Source: Clitopilus passeckerianus
Lineage: Eukaryota; Basidiomycota; Agaricomycetes; Agaricales; Entolomataceae
Length of the DNA: 64,000 bases
Assembly: GCA_944990035.1 (NCBI GenBank)
Contig: CALYLX010000126.1
Span: 2,976,001 to 3,040,000 of the forward strand
Reading direction: 5' to 3'
The translations under genes were made by a program, and so were the position numbers. Position 1 is the stretch's first letter. Every line of letters begins with the position of its first letter. The notes under the pieces are model-generated. The model made no database searches. It was not told the DNA's origin and was given only the letters and a program-made list of their open reading frames with translations. Shown piece by piece: positions 25,144-35,768 of the stretch.

Positions 25144-25630
25144 TCAATCCTTGATATGGTTGTAGGCTTGAGCGGTCGTGGTGTCATTGGGGTGAACGTG
25201 GTCGAGGCTTATGCCTGGGAGCTCCTGGAAGTGGCTCGGTCTCCGCCTGGAACGAACGTCAGGGAGAATGAAGGCCATGAAACCTCCACATTCTGGGCAC
25301 GAATAAGAATACATGGCGCATTGAAGGCCACAATTTCACTGTAGGTGGTAGGGAAAAGGATCCGTTGGGGTAGCGGCTTCTTGGATATGAAAGGGTGGCG
25401 ACAGGTTCCTTCCGGACATTTGAAACTTCCGCTAGTGGAGAATGTTGAACAAAGTTCGCACTCGAGTTCATCTTCCAGCCGATTTCTGGACGATTTTGGT
25501 ACGGAAGGGGAGTGGTACTCTCCGAATTGCTGGACCCCGGGGGCGAGGCAGTGGGTGGTGGATTGGGTTGTCTGGCAAGCACATCGACCTATCGTAGCCG
25601 CTGCTGTAGCTGCGGTACATCATAATCCTC
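25144..25630 (-). pseudogene. Cys-rich zinc-binding-like ORF or relic
   Basis: The minus strand holds a Cys-rich open region with CQTTQSTTHC, ECELCSTFSTSGSFKC and CPEGTCRHPFI. After a possible intron come CPECGGFMAFILPDV and a stop at 25144. The spacing of the Cys pairs suggests zinc ribbons. No ATG lies in the open frame, so the 5' end is either an unseen exon or lost. I do not recognise the family and call this with low confidence. Confidence 0.3.
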
Positions 25631-26037
25631 TGAAGGATGCACAAACGACAAAAGTTGGCCGTCTGACGAATGTCAGTATGCCGCAGGACGGAAAACAGAA
25701 CGGACAATCTCACCAGCTTGGTGCATTAGAAAATGCGTGAATACGCCAAAGGCCTATTAGACGTACAAGCTTAGGGAGGGGCATATCCTACAGCATAGAA
25801 AGCTGTTCCAGGACGCGAGAAGTACGTGTTTAGAGACTTGGCGAGAACAAAGAATAGGCAATAGTGGCAGTGGCCTAAAGGCTGTTGGCAATTCTGGGCA
25901 GTAATTGAAACTTACGTGAAAAACCATGCTTGGATGGTTCAACCATCGAGGCAGTTAAAGAATTCTTTGGGTCCAATAATTCTTTTTCTAGATAAGGCAA
26001 AAGTAGTCTGCGCAAAGGTTTACGTATTGAGCTACTG

Positions 26038-28016
26038 CTATAGCAGATATGGTTTTCGCTCCAATCTTGTACTATCAGCATCAGAATCGACATCTTGACT
26101 TCGTAATAGTCGTTGGTTTTCTCGAGCGAGATACTGGCGGAGGAGCATGCACATGACAATTGCCAGTCCAGAGGCTGCTATACAGATCACAAACGAGTTT
26201 CTGTAACTCGGGCCCCAACGGGATGGCCAAACGTATCTGAAAAGAATCGAACAATGAGTACAGTGTGGGGGTTTCAAAGTTTTCGCCTCACGATCCAGCA
26301 ATGCTAGCAAACTGCGAGAACGAGTTTGTTAATGCAACGACCACGGCACGTTTAGAAGGTGGACGGGAACAAATGGTGCACATCCAAGCGAAAAGAATGA
26401 TGAATCCCGCATATGATTGAGCCATTAGGAATCTGCGTGACGAGGGTAAGGACATGGTGAATATGATGCAAAGACATACTCACAAAGAGACATAACGCGC
26501 AGCTGTATTCAGTGTGCTTGCAGCTATGATGAAACCAACAATTCCAAGCCCGAAGGAGAACACGATGTGAAAGCAACGATCGCCAGTTTTATCGGAATGG
26601 CTTAGGGTTTTAAGCTAGCGAATCATGACCAACGAGTGTATGAAACTTACTAAGAAAGTAACGCGGAGACCACAACCGTGAAGAGAAACGGCGGTGCGCA
26701 CAGGAGGAGAGACACCGTTGAGTTATACCCCAGAGTGGCAGCCAGAGTTGGAAAGTAGAAGTTAAACGACAGAGCAACCACCTCGGAAGTCAGTATCAGC
26801 GCAAGCCACCAAACCTTCCCGTCCGTCACTGCTAATCTGAGACCACTTTTCGACCCTTCCGTTTCGTCGCCATCACCAACTCCTGCGTCCTCCTCCATCC
26901 GCAGGATGGCCAAAGCTTTCTCTTCTGGTGTGAGCCATCGTGCATTGGATGGAAAGTCAGGAAGAATAAACATCGCGAGGATGGCAAAGAAGATGGTGAG
27001 AGCTCCTTCGATGTAGAATAGCCATCTAACGAGAGGTTAGAGGCGGCAACGACGACGAATATTTCTTCTTTACCTCCACGCGGCGTGACCTAGCTTCCCA
27101 TCCATAGTGCCTAGAATACCAGAGGCAATCAAAGCACCGAAGGCATTACTTAGGATACCACCCCAGTAAAGAATCGCGGTTCGGAAACCGAGTTCGTCTC
27201 GCTTGTACCATTTAGAGAGTAAGAACTGCAGATGGAAGCGCGTTCCACATTCGATACGGTCGACAACAATTTAGAAAGGCGTGACCTACCAATGCTCCAG
27301 GGAAGAAAGCAGCTTCAACAAATCCCAGGAAGAAACGTGCAGCTACAGCACCAGCAAAGCTTTGAAACATCCTCAGCAGAATGTCGAGGCTGCACCAAAT
27401 GATACTCCGCTTACTTCTGCGCGAGTCCTGTACACCAGTTGTCGCGAACCAGTTGAATATCAGATGCGTCAACGACGTACCAGTAAGAATAGATATCAGG
27501 CCCCATACAACCATGCATGACGGGATGTAGATAGAGGGTCGACCAATCCAGTTCAGAAACATATTCCTGCCGAAGGTAAGGTGCTTTCCAGAGCCATTAA
27601 GTGACCAAACTCACGAAGGAATCTGCATCAGAGTATATCCGGCAAATACGATGGACAGTACGGTGGCAAATTCTTGGCCTAGATGGAGTCAAATGAATCC
27701 TCGTTATCGGCAGAAAAATGGCGAGATTTATTCGCTTGCCTTTCAAATGCAGATCTGCTTCAAAACCACGAAGTCTGGCTGCTCCAACATTACTCCGGTC
27801 AATCTGAGCTGTGTCAATTCCATCCAAAGTGAAAAAGATCAGGCTCACGTAGTTCAAAATATAGATGACCGTTAACATGCTCATTCGGAGGTCCAGCTTC
27901 CACAATAGCCTCTTCTCGAGAGCTCGTCGATAATCAGAGTTTTCAGGAGAAAAAGCAACATCCTCTTCGACTTTCACTTCCTCAGGCAGCTTGGAAGTTG
28001 GGGAGTAGGACATCAT
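26038..28016 (-). CDS. MFS permease, Dal5/ACS (allantoate-type) family, copy 2
   Basis: Paralogue of the permease at 5.3-7.3 kb, with the same order of exons and motifs and again an unknown organic-anion substrate. Two adjacent ATGs (28014-28016 and 28011-28013) open MMSYSPTSKLPEEV. The helix-1 region LRMSMLTVIYILNYV is followed by IDRSNVGAARLRGFEADLHL, then NMFLNWIGRPSIYIPS, SFAGAVAARFFLGFVEAAFFPG and the central loop ILPDFPSNARWLTPEEKALA plus ILRMEEDAGVGDG. The last exons start at PSRWGPSYRNSFVICIAASG. The stop is at 26038. The frame is intact across all exons I checked. The 20-kb distance and shared strand suggest an old duplication rather than a fresh tandem pair. Confidence 0.85.
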
Positions 28017-30090
28017 GCGAACCTTAGAGGTCGATTCCTGACGATACAAGTTTTTATGGCTTCAGCGCTTTCCGCTTTCGGAAGCTACCATATCATGTGC
28101 CCATTTGAGATATACTTCGGAGTGGGAAGATCAGGTGTGAGTGGCAGCATCGAGGCGGCTTCTGACATGCTGTTGACTTTTTCGTTCATCTTCTGATGCC
28201 ATGAGTAGTCGGTTAACGGGTGGAAATGTCAGGCATGCTCTCCACAAACGTCAATTCATCAGTGTGAATCTCCCAAGTAAGTTGTAGCTTCCTCAGAGAA
28301 GAGCAGATAGGCCGCAATCTAAATAATATAAGTTATAATATAAGTATACACCCGACCTCACAGTCCGGCCACCCACGTGATGCGTGAGACTCAGATACCC
28401 GTTTGATCAAGCGCTGTGGGGCGCATCTCCAAAGCTGCTCATCGTGTTCGCACAACACTAGCGAACGTTCTTCTATAGCCACCACCACTACCACCGAAGT
28501 AACATCAGTCTATCTGTTCCTTATCGATGGCATAGAACTCTGCGAATGGGTGGGATGCATGGTGTGGGTAGGTGCAAACCTCATCACTGCTCTTCAGACA
28601 ACGAACCATTGATCCATCTTATCCTGCAGGTGTAACAGCATCCTCCGAGGTATGACCACCCATCCATGAGTCTAGATCCGCACAAAGGCGTAGTCACTAC
28701 TACAAGCTAACTTGGACTCGAAGGTCGAGCAATAACTGCCAAGGCCCATACCTCTCATCCCAGTATGTCGCGAGCTCCACATTCAACGTTTCGACCCTCA
28801 TGGTCTAAGATTATAGGCGTCACTACCAGCATACACCACATGGTCTGTGCCGCCACCTTTCTGCAGACCTTACATATCACGATATCCATGGTCACTATTA
28901 GTTGTATATTGGTTAGTCGATAAGTCTCGCATCGACGCGCACGAGCACCTGGCGGAAATTACACTATCCCATGGATGTTTAGGTCATACGTATCAATCTG
29001 TAGTTTCAAAGGCATGGGTCAATTAGCCTTGAGCCAATATGGAATCGATGGCGTCACGCTTAAGTGGTATGGACCTTCCCCCACCTTGCTTAGTAGGTTT
29101 TGACTGGAAACAGGCATACACTGTATTCTCTCACCTGCTAATAACGGCAACATTGAGAGCAATACATTGGTAGGCAAGTGAGTGGGAGGGAGGGTGTCAT
29201 CATGAAGATTAATATAATATGGCTGATGATTGCTAAATCTCGAGCTGAAAGGACAGTTAAGGGTGCTGCATGGATCTGAGATGTCTACCGTAGCGTTCTT
29301 ACGGCCTATGCTACCCCAAATGTATTAACATCTATATTATATTCTCGGAATTTTCGATGAACATATTGAGGGGTTCGTAGTCGCGTAGCCTGCACAAATG
29401 AACCAGGCCCTCCGACCAGAAATTGGTGCACTGTACAGACCATAGAAGTATTTTGCACCGAAACCATCCTTTGGCCATTAACAAACTATATTTGCAGTGA
29501 TTGAGATACTCAGCATAATACTCTCCAGGCACCTTAAAACCTCTATCATGACAAGAAGCCTAATGGAGTATCGTGACAATAAGGCTAATAAATCTAAGTG
29601 AGAGATTGACGACGGCGAAGCCGCAAGTCTTGTAACACATATATCCATCGAGGTGGTGATCAAGGTAAGGGCAGTGGGCTAAGAGATGGACAAAGCCAAC
29701 TTCCGACCCAACGGATTACGTGAACCTGATCTGATTCTTTTCTTTCAGCCCTTGTCGTGCGCGTGATCTCTGGTATAGTGAAAGGAGGAGAGAAATTGGA
29801 CATTTGGTACAATTGTAAAATCTCAAGCTATTGATTAGTATCGCTGGGCTAATTTGGGGGGTGATTGTGCAGGATATTTTGCTCCTTGGGTCTTTAGAGC
29901 AGCCAGCTACTTCAGCCCTAACACCAGCACAGACGCCTGAATATCCGTAGTAGGCTCGTAGCTTGAGCTCCAGAAAGATAGCACAATCATACGAGCGAGA
30001 CTATGGCATGCTAAGCCCCTAGTCGTCCGGTCTAGTATCAAACACCATGAGGTGAGCGGCCCGGCGTACGCAGGGTGGTAGCTCACCGTT
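28017..30090. other. Gene-poor stretch
   Basis: No open frame here has a start, codon pattern or motif I can support. The first few hundred bases are presumably the promoter of MFS copy 2. Confidence 0.4.
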
Positions 30091-30300
30091 TTAATCATTG
30101 TATTCTTGATCATCGTTAAGGTCATGAAGAACGAAGAGTTCGGGCTGTAGGACAGCTATTGACATGTGGTAGTTGAGATCTAGCTCCCGCCTTGCACGAG
30201 AGATCGAGGCGACTAGAGCTGGTGATGCAAAGGCATGTTTGACGGATGCAACAACACAAGTGCAGAGAGCAATCGTTAGGAGGGCGTACGAGAGTGTCAT
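30091..30300 (-). CDS. Possible small secreted protein (69 aa)
   Basis: An ATG-initiated ORF with a signal-peptide-like start (MTLSYALLTIALCTCVVAS), then about 45 residues without motifs, ending HDLNDDQEYND. There is no intron and no recognised family. A short ORF of this length could arise by chance, so confidence is low. Confidence 0.3.
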   Translation of the reverse strand: MTLSYALLTIALCTCVVASVKHAFASPALVASISRARRELDLNYHMSIAVLQPELFVLHDLNDDQEYND

Positions 30301-30613
30301 AGTGAATTTCTTCCCAGATGACGGGTTCGAAGGCTAAAATTTCCGTGAAAAACATGACAATCGATATATAGCCTCCTCAGAAAGTGAACTAAACCAGGAT
30401 GGGCAGAATCTACTAGGTATAGAAACATTCAGTCTGTCCCTCGGAGACGTCGGCATTAGACAGGACTGGAAGTGGTCTAACTTTATCAAGGGTGTCTCGT
30501 GTACTGATGTTAGATGAAATGAACGGGATGAGACAGCCTACTAAACGACCGCCAGGGGAACTTTTGGGAGCGTGTTCATTCCAATATAATCACAGCTGAT
30601 GATCAAGGAGGGT

Positions 30614-32422
30614 TTATGCCTCACGCAAGAACTGGAGTAAAACTTGAGCGAACTTCTCCGTTTCATCCACCATAGGCAAATGACCGGCACCCTCAATCTC
30701 AACGTACTCAACCGGTGCAGATCCCGAGACCTGTCTCCTTCGCGTATTCCAGTCATCTGATAGCTTCTTCAGTCCAGCTCCGACCTTCCCAGCACCATCG
30801 AGGCCACCAGCGAGGAGAAGGACTCGGGGGATCGGGCTTGAGAAAAGCTCCTTCCCAGAATCATCAACTATAGCAGAGGAAAAAGAGTCAGCAAATCGAT
30901 ATGATGGCCGGGCTAGTCAGGTACCTTGAAGAATATCGTAATCTGACAGGGCCTCAGCACCAGCTTTGAACCCATCGACGTCGGTGCTTCCCACCATAGC
31001 CTTCACCCAGGCATTCCTCTCCTTCCTCGCAGTCTCCCCATCTGCGCACTTGGAAGATGCAGAGAACCACCTCGGCACGGTGATTTCAGAGAGCTTACGC
31101 ATGCCAACCTTGACGGCATACTCCTGTCCCTTCCCAACCAACCCCTCTCGCAAGTCACCCGATTGCCGGATCTTCAAGACATCTTCTGCTGAGACGTCCC
31201 CATATACGACACCGATTCTTCCAGCCCAGGCCTCCTTATTTCCAGCTGGAGTCCTGGGACCGGTATCACAGGCAACAATACTGCGAGTGAGGTCGGGATA
31301 TGTTCGGGCGAAGGCAAGAGCTGCTGCACCTCCCTGAGAGACCCCAATGACTGAGTGGACAGGCGCCTTGATCTGAAGATGACCAAGGAGTGCGGCAATA
31401 TCGTCAGCCAGACCGGTGATCGTCGTAGGATTGGGGCTAGGAGGGAGAGTGGACTTCCCATGTCCCCTCTGGGAATGCAGAAGTATGTTGAACGAAGGCT
31501 GATCCTCTCCGGTGATGGAGTTCTTCGAAGAAATGAGGAAAGGCACAACAGGTTCCCACATCGAGAGGTCGGTGAGGAGAGAGTTAGCGAATACAATCCA
31601 AGGGGCGTCTTGGGCAGAGACTATCGTGAGTGCATGTATGGTATGGGTACCAGCTGGAGTTGTGATTGGGACGAAATGCTAAGTACAGTTAGATATGATC
31701 TCGGCCGTTCAGATGTATTTCAGACATTACCTCCTTCCTTTCCAGCGGCCAGGGTACATCATCGTCAGACATCCCAGCGACATCAACAGAAACAAGAAAG
31801 CGAGAGACCATGTTATACGTCGCCACCGTGGCCGCGGCTTCAACATAGAGATCCTCCGTCTTCGCCTTCAGATCTTCAGCAGTAGCCTGCTGTGATGATG
31901 CCAGAACCTCAAGTTCCTTCTTCAAGTTGTCCGAGATGCCCTGTCCCACTTTGACATCCTTCGTGCTTGCTTCTACGAACAGGAGAGCAGCAGTTTGAAG
32001 GGGTGTCAAGATACCATTCGATGGAGGCAAGGGTGATGTAGTGTCGCGGATTGCATATAGCTGCGGTGTTGTTAATCCATCATCACGACCGACAGGTTCG
32101 TGTTGGACCCATTCGAAAGCAGCACGGTTCAGCGCGGCTACGCGAAGAATCTGAGGGAAAAGGTTGGCAAGTGCTTTCGTTCACGAGCTGCATGATGACT
32201 TGCCATAAGTTCCCGAACGTCGCCAGGAAGATTTCCCTGAGTTCTGATAGCTCCCAATAACGAATTCCAGCCGCCTGCCACTGGCGGAGCATGCAAGAGT
32301 GCTGCATCTAATGGTGTGATGCCCCTAGGTCCACGACGTGCTCTGATGGCATCTGCTATGGGCGAGGTTCCAGAAGGTGGATATCGTCCAGAGACTATGC
32401 GAGAAGACTGCGAAGGAGACAT
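30614..32422 (-). CDS. Carboxymuconolactone decarboxylase-like / alpha/beta hydrolase fusion
   Basis: Four exons (32204-32422, 31731-32150, 30925-31678, 30614-30867) join to 548 residues. The N-terminal half is an AhpD/carboxymuconolactone-decarboxylase-like domain: RARRGPRGITPLDAALLHAP, LMILRVAALNRAAFEWVQHE (spliced), LTPLQTAALLFVEAST and TVATYNMVSRFLV. The C-terminal half is an alpha/beta hydrolase: oxyanion-side WIVFANSLLTDLSMW, nucleophile elbow GVSQGG, an Asp region after VLLLAGGLDG, and His in GAGHLPMVDE. The pairing matches two successive steps of protocatechuate breakdown by the beta-ketoadipate pathway (decarboxylation, then enol-lactone hydrolysis). I infer a role there by domain logic only. 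Bacterial PcaL carries the same two domains in the opposite order. The first intron has a GC donor (ATG/GCAAGT). Start chosen: the ATG at 32420-32422, the first in frame. Confidence 0.8.
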
Positions 32423-32942
32423 TGTAGGACGAATGGAAGGGATAGTGGTCAGAGGACGCCATTTCAATGATTAGATGAAATCATCGGACCATCGGGTCCC
32501 GGATCCGTACAGGTCGGGCAACGAGAAGGTTCCGAAAGTCCAGTAAAGGTCGTAAACGTGTCAATGTCATTTGACTCTCATGCACTCGCCATAGAACATA
32601 CTACTAACGAGTGGTAATCGCTACAGAGCTGAAACTTGTGATAAAGAACGGGGGACGAGCTGTCGGGAGGATTGATTGAACTCCGCAGCGAGAATGCAAG
32701 TGGGATGCAAGTGTGGTATAACAAAAAGTTTTCATCATGAGAACCAATTAAGAAGGATGTGACGATGTAAGGTAATGGTGATGCGGGGTAATGGATACAT
32801 GTATGTGAGATGCTGGTCGTGCAACGAAAGCATTGGAAAGCGAAGGTCAAGCAGAACGGAGACATGATAGGTACTGGCCAATGAGACCAGGGGTTATCGC
32901 CTCCACCTGCAGAATGCACCTCACCAATGTGGTGAGATGTGA

Positions 32943-33947
32943 TCAAGGGCCAAGGTTGGAGAGTGGGGAGGGCTTTTTGGGCGACTCGCTCGATGCTCCA
33001 ATACGTTCATTCGATCGCCCCAGCTTTCGCGTATGGTGCCGAAGAATGAGTGTTGGGACGACATTGTCTCGGCCAGCAGGTTTATCCAGGCTAGCGGAGC
33101 TTGAGGAATGTGATCGCCGAAGAGGTGGGGATGGAGGAGAGGAAACGCTACGTCGAGCCGCGCCATCAACAAAGGCATCTAGGCCAGTGGAGGTAGGCGG
33201 CGAGAAGCTGATTTCGTCATCGACTTCCATCCGGTCCTCATCCAGGTTGATCACGTCAGAGTCCTTGAGTCCACTGTCGAGGAGCAAGGTCCTGAGGCGA
33301 CTCGCTAGGAGTGCGTCCTGCGCCTCAAAGGAATGTGGTTGTGCAGTTGGCGGAGGGGAGTGTCGTGATGGGGACCAGTCCCTTTGTTCCTTCACCCTGG
33401 AAGCAATATCACGCTGTACAACAGCGAGAAAGCGGAGGTCCGAGTGGCCAAAGCCCGTGGGGCGCCTCGACGGAGAACGCTTCTTCTGAAGGCGAGGACG
33501 TTTACGAGGTGGTTGTGCTTTGCAGTCCGGACAGCCTTTGGGTTCAGCAAGCTGAGGCGGGCGAAGTAGGCGTGACGTTACGCGTCTTCTCCGCTCCTGA
33601 GGTGCTGGCGAGCTTGAAGCCCGAGGTGGCCTCCGCAGTTGCTCTTCCGAATTGTCCAGTGCCATGAGCGAGGTTGGGTCAGACTTGCTGATCCTAGGCT
33701 CTGGTGTTACAGGCGTTGATGAAGGGAATGGAACCATATTCGATATTGAGAAAGAAGGCGGCGAGCATATTAACGTTGATGTATTAATTAAATGATTGTT
33801 GCAGCTAGCACTCTCTAGCGACACGGTACAAGTTGGTGGTGACTTCCTCGATGCGAGTTTGCCAGGGAATGAGAAGCTGGGTGCAGAACGAGTGTTCGAA
33901 CGGTAACTGTTGGTAGAATTGGCTAAGGGAACGCGAGCGAGCGACAT
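32943..33947 (-). CDS. Disordered basic protein, Ser/Pro-rich
   Basis: Single-exon frame of 334 residues from the ATG at 33945-33947 to a stop at 32943. Its composition is low-complexity: many Ser, Pro and Arg, a Cys pair in EPKGCPDCKAQ, then a basic run RKRPRLQKKRSPSRR that would serve as a nuclear localisation signal. A more ordered middle contains FGHSDLRFLAVVQRDIASRV and DALLASRLRTLLLDSGLKD. No family is recognised; a nuclear regulatory or scaffold protein is the likely type. It lies upstream of, and on the same strand as, the fusion enzyme, about 520 bp away. The region 32423-32942 has no gene I can support. Confidence 0.55.
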   Translation of the reverse strand: MSLARVPLANSTNSYRSNTRSAPSFSFPGKLASRKSPPTCTVSLESASCNNHLINTSTLICSPPSFSISNMVPFPSSTPVTPEPRISKSDPTSLMALDNSEEQLRRPPRASSSPAPQERRRRVTSRLLRPPQLAEPKGCPDCKAQPPRKRPRLQKKRSPSRRPTGFGHSDLRFLAVVQRDIASRVKEQRDWSPSRHSPPPTAQPHSFEAQDALLASRLRTLLLDSGLKDSDVINLDEDRMEVDDEISFSPPTSTGLDAFVDGAARRSVSSPPSPPLRRSHSSSSASLDKPAGRDNVVPTLILRHHTRKLGRSNERIGASSESPKKPSPLSNLGP

Positions 33948-35262
33948 CCTAGACGAACAGCAGTAGCTCGGAACTAAACTCGAAAGGTCAACAAGAGTTC
34001 TGCAACGTGCATGTTTCGTTTATATTACCCCCAGATCATGTGACCGTACAAGCCATTAGCTTCCCCAACGCGTCTCGGGCCGGCTTCAACCTTGATCAAC
34101 GTGGTGACTCGGCCTGTGGCAGCAGGACCTGGCAGACCTGGCAGGTTCCATACATACGTTGACGGGCAGGAACGTGGTCTGTCTTGCAGATAGGAAAAGA
34201 ACGGATATCTGGCCGGTGTTGCACAATAGAAGCCTCATCCTTGGAACGCCGAACACGTTATTTCTTGGAGGAATGGAACCGAATTAGCGCAGTGGGTAGA
34301 TTCCTGGCGATTGTGGGGAAGATATCGGAGACAATTGGATGATCTGAATGGGATGAGGCCCTCCGCAGATATACACCCAATCCCCCCAGTCTTAAGCTGC
34401 TTTGTATTGGGGCGGGAAGTCCGCGCGATGACCTTGGTTGTGTCAGTGTTCCTCTTGGAATTCGACAGCTGAAGGCAATTTAGCAAGTCATGTGTCCTTC
34501 GCCACATCGGAGCCCGAGCTTACAACCCCTGCTAGTCCGTTTCCTGAAGCCATGTGAGGGCTGGGGACTGATGAATAGATCACAGCGAGGCCGCATGTAT
34601 TGAAACGTCGGGAAGCCTTGGTTGGTATTTGATACACAGGGGAAAATAATTATAGGCCGCATCGTCCTAGCACACTGGCAGAGTTGAGTTGCTCTGAGTC
34701 TGACCTTTTCATCAGCGGTGGTATCTTTATCGTTGTTAGCGGGTTTCACATTGAAGCGACGCCTTCCCATCAACCAATAGGGCCTCCGTCCTCATTACAT
34801 GACATGTTGTAACAGAAACTATCACGATGTAACATCAGTCGCCGGATTCGATACACCGCCATGATCGGTATCATGCTAGTGCCTTCAAAATCTTCTCCCT
34901 GTCATGGCTGTTTCAAGAACGACACTTGACGCCGCTGCCCATATTGGATAGACCGCCTATTGCCCCAGACTGATATCTCACGAACGGGGGGTTCTCTTCT
35001 TGAATTTCAAGCACTCGATTATGTCCTTCCCTGGAACACTTCGACCCTCCATGAGCGCCGAGGCATTGAATTCAATTTCACGGGGTAATACGAATCGTCT
35101 CGCAATTATGCCTTTACCGCGTGCGACCATCATTCACATCATCTCTGATTAACCTGATTCAAGCAATGGGGACTTCCTGCCGTTGATGCCGCTCATTGAC
35201 GGTCTCAGCGGGTTCTCTACCCTGACAACTGTAATGTCCACCATCATCGCCTTCCAGCCCCC
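33948..35262. other. Intergenic region
   Basis: About 1.3 kb between the disordered-protein gene and the secreted-protein gene, which point away from each other. I see no coding pattern; it should contain both promoters. Confidence 0.4.
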
Positions 35263-35265
35263 TCA

Positions 35266-35272
35266 TATAAAA
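35266..35272 (+). promoter_or_regulatory. TATA box of the 110-aa secreted protein
   Basis: TATAAAA, 97 bp upstream of the ATG at 35363. The context (CCTCATATAAAAGCC) is a good core promoter. Confidence 0.6.
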
Positions 35273-35362
35273 GCCTGCTCAGATCGAAGATGATTCCTCA
35301 GAAAGCTGGTCCTTCTCACTCGTTGATCGAAACCCACTCTTAAACACTCTTACCCACCAACA

Positions 35363-35768
35363 ATGCGTCCCGCTACTCTTTTCAAGTTCGCTCTCGTTGC
35401 CTTCGCTGCAGCACCCACCGCATACGCCTATGCTGCCGACTACGATTACGTCCAGGCCCGAGACGTCGATGTTTCCGATGGCTTCATTGCTATCCGCGCC
35501 CTCGAGGAATCCTACGGTTCTGGCGCTATCTCCGCCCGTGATATCGGCGAGGCAATTGACGAGATGCTCATGGAGAGGCAACTCGCTGGTGAAGACACCC
35601 AAGAGCTGGAGGCCCGACTCTTGAGCTTCAGTAAGTCATTCACATCTGAAGCCATCCGTACGGATGTTAACTATCCTCTGATTAGTTCCTTCTCTCATCA
35701 GAGGAGGCGCTCGTGTTGTGAAAGGCATCGTTTCCGCCAAGTCACACAGCGACAACCACCACAAGTAA
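35363..35768 (+). CDS. Small secreted protein (110 aa)
   Basis: Two exons (35363-35630 and 35704-35768) with consensus sites (donor GTAAGTCATT, acceptor TCATCAGAG) give 110 residues. A signal peptide (MRPATLFKFALVAFAAAPTA) is followed by a mature chain with no Cys. It alternates acidic helix-like segments: DYDYVQARDVDVSDGFIAI, ARDIGEAIDEMLMERQLAG and TQELEARLLSFRG. The C-terminus VSAKSHSDNHHK is basic and His-rich. The repeated R-D motif (ARDVDVSD, ARDIGEAI) is seen in small secreted proteins of mushrooms, but I know no function. Strong codon usage and a clear TATA box suggest real, probably high expression. Confidence 0.7.

Noticed and set aside
35363..35768. Mating pheromone precursor
   Set aside because: It ends in HHK with no CaaX prenylation signal and is too acidic.
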